From: G963720475 sp963720475
GTDB lineage: Bacteria; Actinomycetota; Thermoleophilia; Solirubrobacterales; Thermoleophilaceae
DNA length: 64,000 bases
NCBI GenBank assembly: GCA_963720475.1
Contig: OY970394.1
Span: 744,001 to 808,000 of the forward strand
Direction: 5' to 3'
A model generated the notes under the pieces. That model did not search any database and had not been told where the DNA came from. It saw only the letters and a list, made by a program, of their open reading frames with translations. Shown piece by piece: positions 43,697-51,804 of this stretch (the first letter of the stretch is position 1; each line of letters starts with the position of its first letter). Both the position numbers and the translations under genes were made by a program.

Positions 43697-45654
43697 CCGA
43701 AGTGGCCGACAACACGCTCGTCGACGGGCGCTACCGCGTGCTGAACCGGATCGGCTCCGGTGGCATGGCGGACGTCTACTGCGCCGAGGACACGCACCTC
43801 GGGCGCCAGGTCGCCCTCAAGGTGCTCTACCGCCGTTTCGCGCAGGACGCCGAGTTCGTCGAGCGCTTCCGCCGCGAGGCGTCTTCGGCGGCGTCGCTGC
43901 AGCACCCGTCGATCGTCAGCGTCTACGACCGCGGCGACCACGACGGCACCTACTACATCGCGATGGAGCTGCTCGGCGGCCGGACGCTCAAGGACGTCGT
44001 CAAGGCGGACGCGCCGCTCTCGCAGGAGCGGGCGATCGACATCGCCGTCCAGATCCTGCAGGCCGCCGGCTTCGCACACCGCCGTGGGGTGATCCACCGC
44101 GACTTCAAGCCCCACAACGTCATCGTGGCCGACGACGACAGCGTCAAGGTGACCGACTTCGGCATCGCTCGCATGGGCGCGTCGGAGATGACGGAGACCG
44201 GCTCGGTGATGGGTACGGCGCAGTACCTCTCGCCCGAACAGGCGCAGGGCCACACGGTCAGCGCGGCGTCCGACATCTACTCGATCGGCGTCATCGTGTT
44301 CGAGCTGCTCGGGGGCCAGCCGCCGTTCGAGGGCGATACGGCGGTGGCCGTCGCGCTAAAGCACCTGAACGAGGAGCCGCCGGCGCTCAGCGAGCTGCGG
44401 GCAGACGTTCATCCCGCGCTCGCCGCCGTCGTCACGCGCGCGCTCGCAAAGGACCCGGCCGACCGGTACCCGAACGCGGAGGAGTTCGTCGCTGCTCTCG
44501 ACGACGCTCGCCACCAGATCGAGGGCGGCGCGCCGAGCCCGAGCGATACGGCGGTCTTCTCGGCGGGCGAGGTTGCCGCGGCCGCGGGCGGCGCGGTCGC
44601 CGGCGCTGCGGCCGGCGCGGCGCTGAGCGAAGCGGCCGCCGACCAGATCGAGGCGGGCGACCCCGACTACGCCGGGGGCACGGGCGAGGGCCCACCCCCC
44701 GACGGCGATGACGAGACGAAGCCCAAGCGCTGGCCGTGGTTCGCGCTCGGGCTCGTGCTGTTGGGACTCGTCGGCGTCGTCCTGTGGGCGACCGTGCTTC
44801 AGCCCGAGCAGGTGAAGGTGCCGAAGGTCGTCGGCCAGCAGGAGGCGGTGGCTGAGGCCACCCTCGACCGCGTTGGCCTCAAGGCAAAGATCACCCAGGC
44901 GTCCGACGACACCGCCCCGGTCGGACAAGTGTTTGAGCAGAATCCTCGACCCGGAGAGAAGGCGGATGAGGACTCGACCGTCGAGCTCATCGTTTCGACC
45001 GGCCCGGAGAAGGGGCCCGTGCCGTCGGTGGAGGGCCTTTCGCAGGCACGCGCGATCAAGGAGCTCAACGAGAGAGGCTTCAAGAAGGTGACGACCGACC
45101 TCGAGCCCTCGGACACCGTGAAGAAGGGATTTGCGATCCGGACGGTCCCGGCCGGTGGGCAGCAGGACGTTCCGAAGAGCGAGCGGATCAGGCTCTTCGT
45201 CAGCTCAGGGGTCCAGCAGATCGACGTGCCCAACGTCGTTGGTGCGACGCAGTCCTCCGCCGACGCCCGGCTCGAGAGCGACGAGCTGATAGCCGTGGTC
45301 GAGGAGAAGGCCTCCGATCAGCCAGAGGACCAGGTGATCGCCCAGGATCCGGTGGCCGGGACCCGCGTGGACAAGGGCTCGCGGGTGACGATCACGGTCT
45401 CGAAGGGTCCCGACCGCGCCTCCGTCCCCGACGTCGGCGGCCTGTCCGAGGGGAACGCGCGCGGCGAGCTGCGCGACGCGGGCTTCGGGGTCCAGGTGCG
45501 CGAGGAGACGACGACCGACGAGGGCCAGGACGGTGTTGTGATCGATCAGGACCCCGCCGGGGGGACGCAAGTTCGCAAGGGCAAGACGGTCGTGATCACG
45601 ATCGGCACCTTCGAGCCCGAGCCGACACCGCCGACGCCGGACACCGGCGAATGA
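43693..45654 (+). CDS. pknB: PknB-type Ser/Thr protein kinase with four PASTA repeats
   Basis: A 653-aa protein from GTG 43693. The kinase domain is at about 12-275: IGSGGMADVYCAED, VALKVLYRR, HRDFKPHNVIV (Phe after HRD, where Val or Leu is usual) and DFGIAR. A juxtamembrane Ala/Gly-rich linker with SDTAVFSAGEV leads to a transmembrane helix at about 346-366. Four PASTA repeats follow at about 374-440, 441-509, 510-575 and 576-643, each opening with VPxVxGL/VxG-like sequence. PASTA repeats bind muropeptides or lipid II and tune kinase activity. The stop overlaps the ddl start (ATGA). Confidence 0.97.
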   Translation: MTEVADNTLVDGRYRVLNRIGSGGMADVYCAEDTHLGRQVALKVLYRRFAQDAEFVERFRREASSAASLQHPSIVSVYDRGDHDGTYYIAMELLGGRTLKDVVKADAPLSQERAIDIAVQILQAAGFAHRRGVIHRDFKPHNVIVADDDSVKVTDFGIARMGASEMTETGSVMGTAQYLSPEQAQGHTVSAASDIYSIGVIVFELLGGQPPFEGDTAVAVALKHLNEEPPALSELRADVHPALAAVVTRALAKDPADRYPNAEEFVAALDDARHQIEGGAPSPSDTAVFSAGEVAAAAGGAVAGAAAGAALSEAAADQIEAGDPDYAGGTGEGPPPDGDDETKPKRWPWFALGLVLLGLVGVVLWATVLQPEQVKVPKVVGQQEAVAEATLDRVGLKAKITQASDDTAPVGQVFEQNPRPGEKADEDSTVELIVSTGPEKGPVPSVEGLSQARAIKELNERGFKKVTTDLEPSDTVKKGFAIRTVPAGGQQDVPKSERIRLFVSSGVQQIDVPNVVGATQSSADARLESDELIAVVEEKASDQPEDQVIAQDPVAGTRVDKGSRVTITVSKGPDRASVPDVGGLSEGNARGELRDAGFGVQVREETTTDEGQDGVVIDQDPAGGTQVRKGKTVVITIGTFEPEPTPPTPDTGE

Positions 45655-46616
45655 AGGTCGCCGTTCTCGCCGGCGGCCGCTCGTCCGAGCACGAGATCTC
45701 GCTCGCGTCCGGCGTGGCTGTGCGCGACGGCCTGCGAACAGCCGGCCACGACCCGCTCAACGTGGAGCTCTCGCGCAAGGGCGGCTGGTCGTGCGAGGGC
45801 GAGCCGCTCGCGCTCGAGCCTGGCGCGGGCCTGCTCGGCGCCGACGTCGCCTTCCCCGTGCTGCACGGCCCCTTCGGCGAGGACGGGACGGTGCAGGGCC
45901 TGCTCGAGATCCTCGACGTTCCCTACGTCGGGGCGAACGTGCTCGCATCGGCGATCTGCATGGACAAGCTCGTCTTCAAGCAGCTGATGGACCACGCGGG
46001 CGTTCCGCAGGTGGACTTCCAGGCGGTGCGGGAGGGGACCGACCCGGCCGTTCTCGAGCGTCTCGGCCTGCCGCTGTTCGTCAAGCCGGCCCGCCTCGGC
46101 TCGTCGGTCGGGATCTCGAAGGTCGCGAGCGACGAGGACCTCGAGGCCGCGCTTTCGGCGGCGTTCGAGCACGACCCGACGATCGTCGCCGAGGGGATGG
46201 CCGAGGGGATGGAGGTCGAGTGCTCGGTGATCGGCAACGACGAGCCGGTCGCCTCCGAGCCGGGAGAGATCGTCGTGAACGCCGATTGGTACGACTACGA
46301 GGCGAAGTACGAACCGGGCGGGATGGAGCTCGTCGTGCCGGCGCGAGTCGAGCCCGAGGTGCGCGACCGTGTCCGCGCACTTGCGGTCGATGTGTACAAG
46401 CTGTCGGGCTGCGCCGGGATGGCGCGGATCGACTTCTTCATCGAGGACGGCGGCCACGTGCTCGTCAACGAGCTCAACACGATCCCGGGATTCACCGAGA
46501 CGAGCGTTTTCGCGCGGCTGTTCGAGGCGTCCGGGGTCGCCTATCCGGAGCTGCTCGACCGGCTGCTCGGCTACGCGCTCGAGCGCTACGAGCGCGAGCG
46601 GCGTTACCGTTTCTGA
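45651..46616 (+). CDS. ddl: D-alanine--D-alanine ligase (second copy)
   Basis: A 321-aa ATP-grasp ligase. Boxes visible are AGGRSSEHEISLASG, VLHGPFGEDGT, VKPARLGSSVGISKV, the Tyr-bearing omega loop VNADWYDYEAKYEPGG, and NELNTIPGFTETSVFARL. The conserved Tyr and Lys of the loop favour D-Ala-D-Ala formation rather than the D-Ala-D-Lac type, although the call is by eye. It lies in the kinase/PBP operon, overlapping pknB by 4 bp, and is the more canonical of the two Ddl genes in the window. Confidence 0.93.
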   Translation: MKVAVLAGGRSSEHEISLASGVAVRDGLRTAGHDPLNVELSRKGGWSCEGEPLALEPGAGLLGADVAFPVLHGPFGEDGTVQGLLEILDVPYVGANVLASAICMDKLVFKQLMDHAGVPQVDFQAVREGTDPAVLERLGLPLFVKPARLGSSVGISKVASDEDLEAALSAAFEHDPTIVAEGMAEGMEVECSVIGNDEPVASEPGEIVVNADWYDYEAKYEPGGMELVVPARVEPEVRDRVRALAVDVYKLSGCAGMARIDFFIEDGGHVLVNELNTIPGFTETSVFARLFEASGVAYPELLDRLLGYALERYERERRYRF

Positions 46617-46618
46617 TC

Positions 46619-47002
46619 GTGACCCTCTCGAACGAAGTCCAGCTCCAGTTCCGGATCCCCGAGTCGCCCGAGCAGGCGCAGCCGGCTTGGCGCGCACAGC
46701 CGCCGCCCGCGTTCGACAGTTATGCGCTCATCGACGAGTCCTACAACTCGCTCACCTTCGAGCAGCGGCGCACCGACGGCGCCGGCGCGATCATGAACGT
46801 GATGACGCTCGGCCTCGGCAAGAAGTTCCTGCCGACCGCGACGGTCGAGAAGCTCTCGGTCCGCTTCGACCTGGCGCCGGGCGGCATCGGCTCCCAGGTC
46901 ACCGTCGTCGGCCACGGCGACGAGCAGACCCGCCAAGCCCTTGGCGAGATGGTTGAGGGCTACGGCGGGTCCACCGGCCTCACCTACGGCACTAGCGGCT
47001 GA
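46619..47002 (+). CDS. Small protein of unknown function
   Basis: Read from GTG 46619, 2 bp after ddl, giving 127 aa. It is soluble with no membrane helix. Features are EVQLQFRIPESPEQAQPAW, a Thr/Gly-rich middle (RRTDGAGAIMNVMTLGLG) and a C-terminal VGHGDEQTRQALGEM. I do not recognise the family. The tight spacing to ddl makes it the last gene of the kinase/wall operon. It converges with the SHOCT-domain gene, leaving 7 bp between the stops. Confidence 0.6.
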   Translation: MTLSNEVQLQFRIPESPEQAQPAWRAQPPPAFDSYALIDESYNSLTFEQRRTDGAGAIMNVMTLGLGKKFLPTATVEKLSVRFDLAPGGIGSQVTVVGHGDEQTRQALGEMVEGYGGSTGLTYGTSG

Positions 47003-47009
47003 ACCGCGA

Positions 47010-47600
47010 CTACATCTCGGCGAGGATCTCCTTCTTCTTCGCCTCGAACTCCTCGTCGGTGATCAGGCCGGTGTTGCGCATGTCGTCGAGCTTCTTCAGC
47101 TTCGCGGCGGGGTCCTCGGCGGCCTGTTGCTCGCGCGCCGCCTTGTAGGCGTCGTTTGCCGCGTTGCCGTAGGTGTTCTGCATCCCCGCGGTCACGGCGG
47201 CCATGTCACCGCCGGCCGCGGCGATTGACGCCTGCTGCGCGTCCCACTGGACGGCCACCCGCTGCGGATCGTCGGGGAGGACTTTGACCGGGATCTCCAT
47301 CCCGACCGTGATCGCCGCCTTCATCCGAGTCGTCGGGAAGACGTAGTTGATCTGGTACGGCTCCCCGCCGTCCGGCGGATGGATCTCGAGCGGGATCTGC
47401 ATCGCGAAACGGTCGCCAGGAACCGGCTCCGCAAACCCTTTCGCCACGGCCTTCGCCGGGACGCCGTCCTTGAGCACCTCTTTCTCGCCGCGGTCGTCGG
47501 CCATCTTGCCGATGTCCTTGAACGAGTCACGCATCGAGGGCATCCCCCCGTGATGGTCGGAGAGGTCCTTGAGGTCCTTCATTCCCTTGAAGAGGCCCAT
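47010..47600 (-). CDS. SHOCT-domain protein
   Basis: A 196-aa protein starting at ATG 47600, preceded by AAAGGAG at a 5-nt spacing. The N-terminus GLFKGMKDLKDLSD is amphipathic; the middle is beta-rich (PYQINYVFPTTRMKAAITVG). The C-terminal SHOCT module (about 163-196) reads LKKLDDMRNTGLITDEEFEA. Next to it is a related gene with the same GLFK-MKD start and a similar beta domain. Function unknown; SHOCT modules mediate oligomerisation or membrane association in other proteins. Confidence 0.8.
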   Translation of the reverse strand: MGLFKGMKDLKDLSDHHGGMPSMRDSFKDIGKMADDRGEKEVLKDGVPAKAVAKGFAEPVPGDRFAMQIPLEIHPPDGGEPYQINYVFPTTRMKAAITVGMEIPVKVLPDDPQRVAVQWDAQQASIAAAGGDMAAVTAGMQNTYGNAANDAYKAAREQQAAEDPAAKLKKLDDMRNTGLITDEEFEAKKKEILAEM

Positions 47601-47625
47601 CACTGCTCCTTTCGTCGTCGGGCGG

Positions 47626-48003
47626 CTACCAGCCGTAGATCATCGCCGAGGTCGGCGAGTCCGGGTCGTACTTGACGGTGATCGCCTTGCCCTCGGACAG
47701 CTCCTCGAGCTGCGCCGGCAGGAAGGACTGCTTGACGGTCGTCTGGTACGGCTCGCCGTCGTCGGGCTTGATCGAGACCTCGACATCGGTCATCAAGTTG
47801 CCGCCCATGTCGGGCTCGCCCGGCGTGATCGAGTGGATCACGCCCTGCGCTTCGACGCCGGCGGTGTGGAGCTTTTGCGCGAGTTGCGCGTACGCGGCCT
47901 GCCCGGCCTGGTCGCCCATCGCCTGCTGCATCATTCCCTGGTTGGCGGCCATCTGGTCCTGCGCCTGCGCCTGCATGTCCTTCATGTTCTTGAACAGGCC
48001 CAC
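47626..48003 (-). CDS. Small protein related to the neighbouring SHOCT-domain protein
   Basis: Read from GTG 48003 with GAGAGGAG upstream, giving 125 aa. Its start GLFKNMKDMQAQAQDQM and its beta domain (TDVEVSIKPDDGEPYQTTVK) match the neighbouring gene at 47010-47600, but the SHOCT module is absent. A glutamine/methionine-rich helix fills residues 9-45. It is a likely duplicate of its neighbour's first two thirds. Function unknown. It lies 23 bp after the upstream STK gene's unrelated 3' end region and is followed by the SHOCT gene after 22 bp. Confidence 0.7.
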   Translation of the reverse strand: MGLFKNMKDMQAQAQDQMAANQGMMQQAMGDQAGQAAYAQLAQKLHTAGVEAQGVIHSITPGEPDMGGNLMTDVEVSIKPDDGEPYQTTVKQSFLPAQLEELSEGKAITVKYDPDSPTSAMIYGW

Positions 48004-48090
48004 AATGCTCCTCTCGGCTGTGGTTGGAGGGGGCTTCTCGCGACCAGCGTAGGGGACGCAAGGCCCGTGGCGCAAGCGGTCTTTCGTCCG

Positions 48091-49569
48091 CTAGTTCTCG
48101 AGCGTCAGCTCTGAGATGGCCGCCTGGTCCTCGCCGTCGGCGAGCTTGGTCACCCAGACCATGTAGTAGCGGTACTTCTGCCCGCGCGTGTTGAGCGGCG
48201 CCTTGACCGTCTCGCCGACGTTCACCGGCCCCCCGACCTTGGTCCAGTCCGCAAGCGACTCACCCACGTCGTTCGCGGCGTAGATGTCAGCCGTGAAGCC
48301 CGGTGTCGGGCTGACGAGACGGACCGCCTTCGCGGCCGTCGGCGACGCGGTCTTCACGTAGAGGCCGACACCCGGCTTGTTCAGAGCACCTCCTTGGTAG
48401 CGCTCGGTGTCCCAGAGGGTGTTGCGCGCGCCGTCGATCGCGTTGCCGGTGGCCTGCTCGTGCTCGCGCTGATCGCCGGGCTCAGGGTCGAAATCGCCGG
48501 CCGATTCGAGCTGCACCTGCTTTGGCGAGGCCGACTGCGCCGGCGCGGCTCCGCCCTTCGTCCCCTCCTCGGTGCGCGTGACGAGGACGACGACGGCAAC
48601 TGCGATCCCGGCCAGCAACAGCAGCGAAAGCAGGAGCGCCCGCCGCGGACGCCGCAGGCGCAGCGGGACGAAGTCGGCGGTGTCGCCCGGGAGCGCTTGC
48701 AACACGCTGGTCGCCTCGCCGGTCGTCTGGCCCGAGCGCGCCGCCTCGACCGCGAGCGCGTGCTCCAGCTCGTGCAGCATCTCGTCCATCGAGGCATAGC
48801 GGTCCTCCGGGCGCTTGGCGGTCGCCTGCTCGACGATCGCAGCCACCGCGGCCGACAGCTCGGGCCGCGCCGCGCGGATGTCGGGCAGCGGGTCCTTGAC
48901 GTGCTTCATCGCGACGCCGACCTGGGTGTCCGCCTTGAACGGGACCTCGCCCGCGAGCATCTCGTAGAGGACGACGCCGAGCGCGTAGATGTCGGAGCGC
49001 TCGCTCGCCGCCTCGCCGGTCGCCTGTTCGGGCGCCACGTAGTCGGTGGTGCCGAGCACGCGGCCCGTGACGGTCAGGCCGTCCGATTCGAGCGACCGCG
49101 CGATGCCGAAGTCGGTCACCTTCGCGCGCCCCTCGGGGTCGAGCAGGACGTTCTGCGGTTTGACGTCGCGATGGATGAGCTTCACGGCGTGTGCCGCCGA
49201 CAGCGCGCGGCCGATCTCGATCGCGTATGCGATCGACTCGCCGACGGGCAGCTTGCCGACGTCCTTGATGTGCTGCTTGAGCGTCTTGCCGGCGACGTAC
49301 TCGAAGACGATGTACGGGTAGCCCTCGTCCTCGCCGGCGTCGATCACGGTCACGACATGGGGATCGGAGAGCCGGGCGACCGCGCGCGCCTCGCGGCGGA
49401 AGCGCTCGAGTTGGTTAGGGTCGTCCGAGATCTCGCGGTGCATGATCTTGATCGCGACCGAGCGCTCGAGCACCTCGTCGAAGGCTCGATAGACCGTGGA
49501 CATCCCGCCCGTGCCGATCTTCTCCTCGAGGCGGAAGCGGCCGTTGAGGGTGGTGCCGATCATCGTCAT
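48091..49569 (-). CDS. Ser/Thr protein kinase with a C-terminal discoidin-like extracellular domain
   Basis: A 492-aa protein. The kinase domain (about 10-275) has IGTGGMSTVYRAFD, VAIKIMHREI, HRDVKPQNVLLD, DFGIARSLE and APEQATGEAA. A transmembrane helix is at about 311-333 (ALLLSLLLLAGIAVAVVVLV). The outer part carries a DFDPEPGDQREHEQATGNAI stretch and a beta-sandwich-like domain ending in YYMVWVTKLADG, reminiscent of F5/8-type folds found on some actinobacterial kinases. Its start overlaps the purM-SnoaL stop as ATGA. The ligand is unknown. Confidence 0.9.
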   Translation of the reverse strand: MTMIGTTLNGRFRLEEKIGTGGMSTVYRAFDEVLERSVAIKIMHREISDDPNQLERFRREARAVARLSDPHVVTVIDAGEDEGYPYIVFEYVAGKTLKQHIKDVGKLPVGESIAYAIEIGRALSAAHAVKLIHRDVKPQNVLLDPEGRAKVTDFGIARSLESDGLTVTGRVLGTTDYVAPEQATGEAASERSDIYALGVVLYEMLAGEVPFKADTQVGVAMKHVKDPLPDIRAARPELSAAVAAIVEQATAKRPEDRYASMDEMLHELEHALAVEAARSGQTTGEATSVLQALPGDTADFVPLRLRRPRRALLLSLLLLAGIAVAVVVLVTRTEEGTKGGAAPAQSASPKQVQLESAGDFDPEPGDQREHEQATGNAIDGARNTLWDTERYQGGALNKPGVGLYVKTASPTAAKAVRLVSPTPGFTADIYAANDVGESLADWTKVGGPVNVGETVKAPLNTRGQKYRYYMVWVTKLADGEDQAAISELTLEN

Positions 49570-51035
49570 GGCGTGATCCCTGCGGCCCGCAAGGCCTCGT
49601 CGTAGTCGTCGAAGAACTCCTGTCGGATGACGAGGCCGTCACGAAGTGTCCACAGGCTTGTCCACGTACCCTGGTCCACCCAGATCCCGCTCTCGCGACC
49701 GAGATTGCGCTGCTCGATGCGAACCGCTACGTACGGCCCTGCCGCGCGAATCTCCTTGACCTCGAACGCGAGTTCCGCCCACGCGCCGAGCCAGGCTCTC
49801 CAGAAGCGCCTGATCCCTTCGTGGCCGCGATAGACGGGGTCGATCCCTGGGGTCGGGAATCGCGAGACGTCCCATTCGACGTCCGGGCTGTAGTGCTTGA
49901 ACGCAGACTCGTGGTCGCGTCGGGCGAACGCGTCGTAGAACCCGCGGATGATCCGTAGGTTCACCGCCTCCTGGTCGACGTCCTCCGCGGGTCGCTCCGT
50001 CGTGCCGCCTAGAGCCGGGTGGTGGACGACGCCGGCCTCGGCCGTCGCTGCGCCGATGACCGCGCTGCCCGGGTGGTGCGCCGAAAGCAGCTCGACCGCT
50101 CGATGGGCATCCGCTTCCAGGACCACCGCGCACAGCCCGCAGCCCATGTTGAAGACGTCGTACATCTCCTCCGGCTCGATCGCGCCGCGCTGGGCGATCA
50201 ACTCGAACAACGGCGGGACAGGGAGCGGCGAGTCGATCCGGTAGCCGACGTCGGCCTCCAGCCGCAGCAGGTTGGCCAGGCCGTCGCCGGTGATGTGGGC
50301 GAGGCCGCGCACGTCGATCTCGGAGGCCAGCAGCTCTTTGACCGCCCGGACGTAGATGGCCGTTGGAACGAGCAGCTCCTCCCCGACCGAGCGCCCGCCG
50401 AGCTCGTCGCGCCGCTCGTCGAGATCGTCGAGCACGCGCCGCGCGAGCGTCAGCCCGTTCGAGTGGATCCCGCTCGACGGGACGCCGACGATCGCGTCGC
50501 CGGGCTCGATCGCCGCGCCGGTGACGATCGCGTCGAGCTCGACGACGCCGAAGCAGGCGCCGACGAGGTCGAACCCGCTGGGGGAAGGGTGCCCGCGGAT
50601 CAGCTCGGGCAGCATCGCGAGCTCGCCGCCCGGGATCTCGACCTGGGCCTGCTCGGCGCCCTCCTTCAGCCCCTCGGCGATCGCGCGCAGCATCTCGGGA
50701 TCGGTCTCCTCGACCGCGATGTAGTCGACGAGCGCGATTGGATCGGCGCCGACGCAGATCAGGTCGTTGACGTTCATCGCGACGCAGTCGATCCCGACGG
50801 TGTCGAAGCGTCCGAGTTGCTCGGCGACGATCACCTTCGAGCCGACGCCGTCGGTCGAGATCGCGATCCCCAGCTCGTCGGTGATGCGCAGGACGTTCGC
50901 GTAGTGGCCTGATCCGAGCACCGCGCGCGAGGGACGGCCGGTGTCGATCGAGCTGAGTACGTCGACGAGCCCGGCGAGCGCGCCTCCGGCGCGCTCGGTA
51001 TCGACGCCGGATCGTGCGTACGCGCCTCCGCTCAC
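49566..51035 (-). CDS. purM: Phosphoribosylformylglycinamidine cyclo-ligase fused to a SnoaL-like domain
   Basis: A 489-aa protein from GTG 51035. Residues about 1-345 are PurM (AIR synthetase): ISTDGVGSKVIVAEQ, GIDCVAMNVNDLICVGADP, AHITGDGLANLLR (usually GGG), MYDVFNMGCGLC. Residues about 355-489 form an NTF2/SnoaL-like domain: IIRGFYDAFARRDHESAF, SPDVEWDV, RFWRAWLGAWAELAF, with no stop codon or clear internal start between. PurM makes AIR in purine synthesis. SnoaL-like folds serve many roles (cyclases, limonene hydrolase, unknowns), so the added part is unassigned. No other purine gene is near. Confidence 0.88.
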   Translation of the reverse strand: MSGGAYARSGVDTERAGGALAGLVDVLSSIDTGRPSRAVLGSGHYANVLRITDELGIAISTDGVGSKVIVAEQLGRFDTVGIDCVAMNVNDLICVGADPIALVDYIAVEETDPEMLRAIAEGLKEGAEQAQVEIPGGELAMLPELIRGHPSPSGFDLVGACFGVVELDAIVTGAAIEPGDAIVGVPSSGIHSNGLTLARRVLDDLDERRDELGGRSVGEELLVPTAIYVRAVKELLASEIDVRGLAHITGDGLANLLRLEADVGYRIDSPLPVPPLFELIAQRGAIEPEEMYDVFNMGCGLCAVVLEADAHRAVELLSAHHPGSAVIGAATAEAGVVHHPALGGTTERPAEDVDQEAVNLRIIRGFYDAFARRDHESAFKHYSPDVEWDVSRFPTPGIDPVYRGHEGIRRFWRAWLGAWAELAFEVKEIRAAGPYVAVRIEQRNLGRESGIWVDQGTWTSLWTLRDGLVIRQEFFDDYDEALRAAGITP

Positions 51036-51037
51036 GT

Positions 51038-51059
51038 CTCCCTATTCAACCGTAGGGAG
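51038..51059 (-). promoter_or_regulatory. Hairpin that could hide the purM ribosome binding site
   Basis: On the minus strand CTCCCTA (51053-51059), an 8-base loop and TAGGGAG (51038-51044) form a perfect 7-bp stem, ending 2 bases before the purM GTG. The only Shine-Dalgarno-like sequence, AGGGAG, is its 3' arm. Such a stem would reduce translation unless opened. No aptamer is visible in the 48-bp gap. Confidence 0.45.
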
Positions 51060-51083
51060 CGGGCGTCAGGGCCGCTTGCCGCG

Positions 51084-51746
51084 CTAGGCGTCGGCCGGAG
51101 CGGGCGCTTCGTCGTCCGGTCCTTCGCCGCGGTTGCGGCGATAGCGGATGAAGAGGTAGATCGCTCCGATGACGATCATGGCCGCGACGGCGTAGTCCAC
51201 GTAATGGAGCGAGTCCTTCCACTCCTCCCAGTTGTCGCCGGCCTGCTTGCCGATGAAGGTGAGCATGAAGACCCACGGCACGCAGCCGGCGAAGGTCAAC
51301 ACGCTGAAGCGCCAGAACGGCATCCGCGCGACGCCCGCTGGCAGCGAGATGAACGTGCGGATGATCGGCAGCATGCGGGTAAAGAAGACCGTCGCGTCGC
51401 CGTGGCGCTCGAACCAGCGGTCCGCCCAGTCGAGGTGCTTCTTCGAGATATGAAGCTTCTTGCCGTGCTTCTCCAGGACGTCGATCCGACCGTAGTAGCC
51501 GACCCCGTACGCGATCCACGAGCCGACGAGGTTCGCCACCGATCCGACCATCGTGGCGGCGAAGAGGCTGTACTCCCCCTCGGCGACATTGAAGCCGGCG
51601 AACAGCATCGTCGCTTCGCTCGGGATCGGGATGCAGGCGCTCTCCAGCAGCATCAGGACGAAGATGCCGACAAGGCCGAGCTCGGCGACGACGTCCGTCG
51701 CGAACTCGACGAGCGGATCCGTGATTGAGGCGAGGATCAGTGGCAC
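51084..51746 (-). CDS. DedA-family membrane protein
   Basis: A 220-aa DedA/SNARE-associated (VTT-domain) protein with about four to five membrane segments. Family residues are seen in LLESACIPIPSEATMLFAGF and FTRMLPIIRTFISLPAGVARM, containing the conserved acidic Glu and the R-x3-R region. DedA proteins are implicated in undecaprenyl phosphate or phospholipid flipping and membrane potential homeostasis. It ends 48 bp before the purM start; the shared hairpin there may separate expression. Confidence 0.93.
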   Translation of the reverse strand: MPLILASITDPLVEFATDVVAELGLVGIFVLMLLESACIPIPSEATMLFAGFNVAEGEYSLFAATMVGSVANLVGSWIAYGVGYYGRIDVLEKHGKKLHISKKHLDWADRWFERHGDATVFFTRMLPIIRTFISLPAGVARMPFWRFSVLTFAGCVPWVFMLTFIGKQAGDNWEEWKDSLHYVDYAVAAMIVIGAIYLFIRYRRNRGEGPDDEAPAPADA

Positions 51747-51804
51747 GGGTCTAGCCCGATCCCGGGCGGGCGACCGAGATAGGGGCTAAGTAGGGTAGCG
51801 AGCG

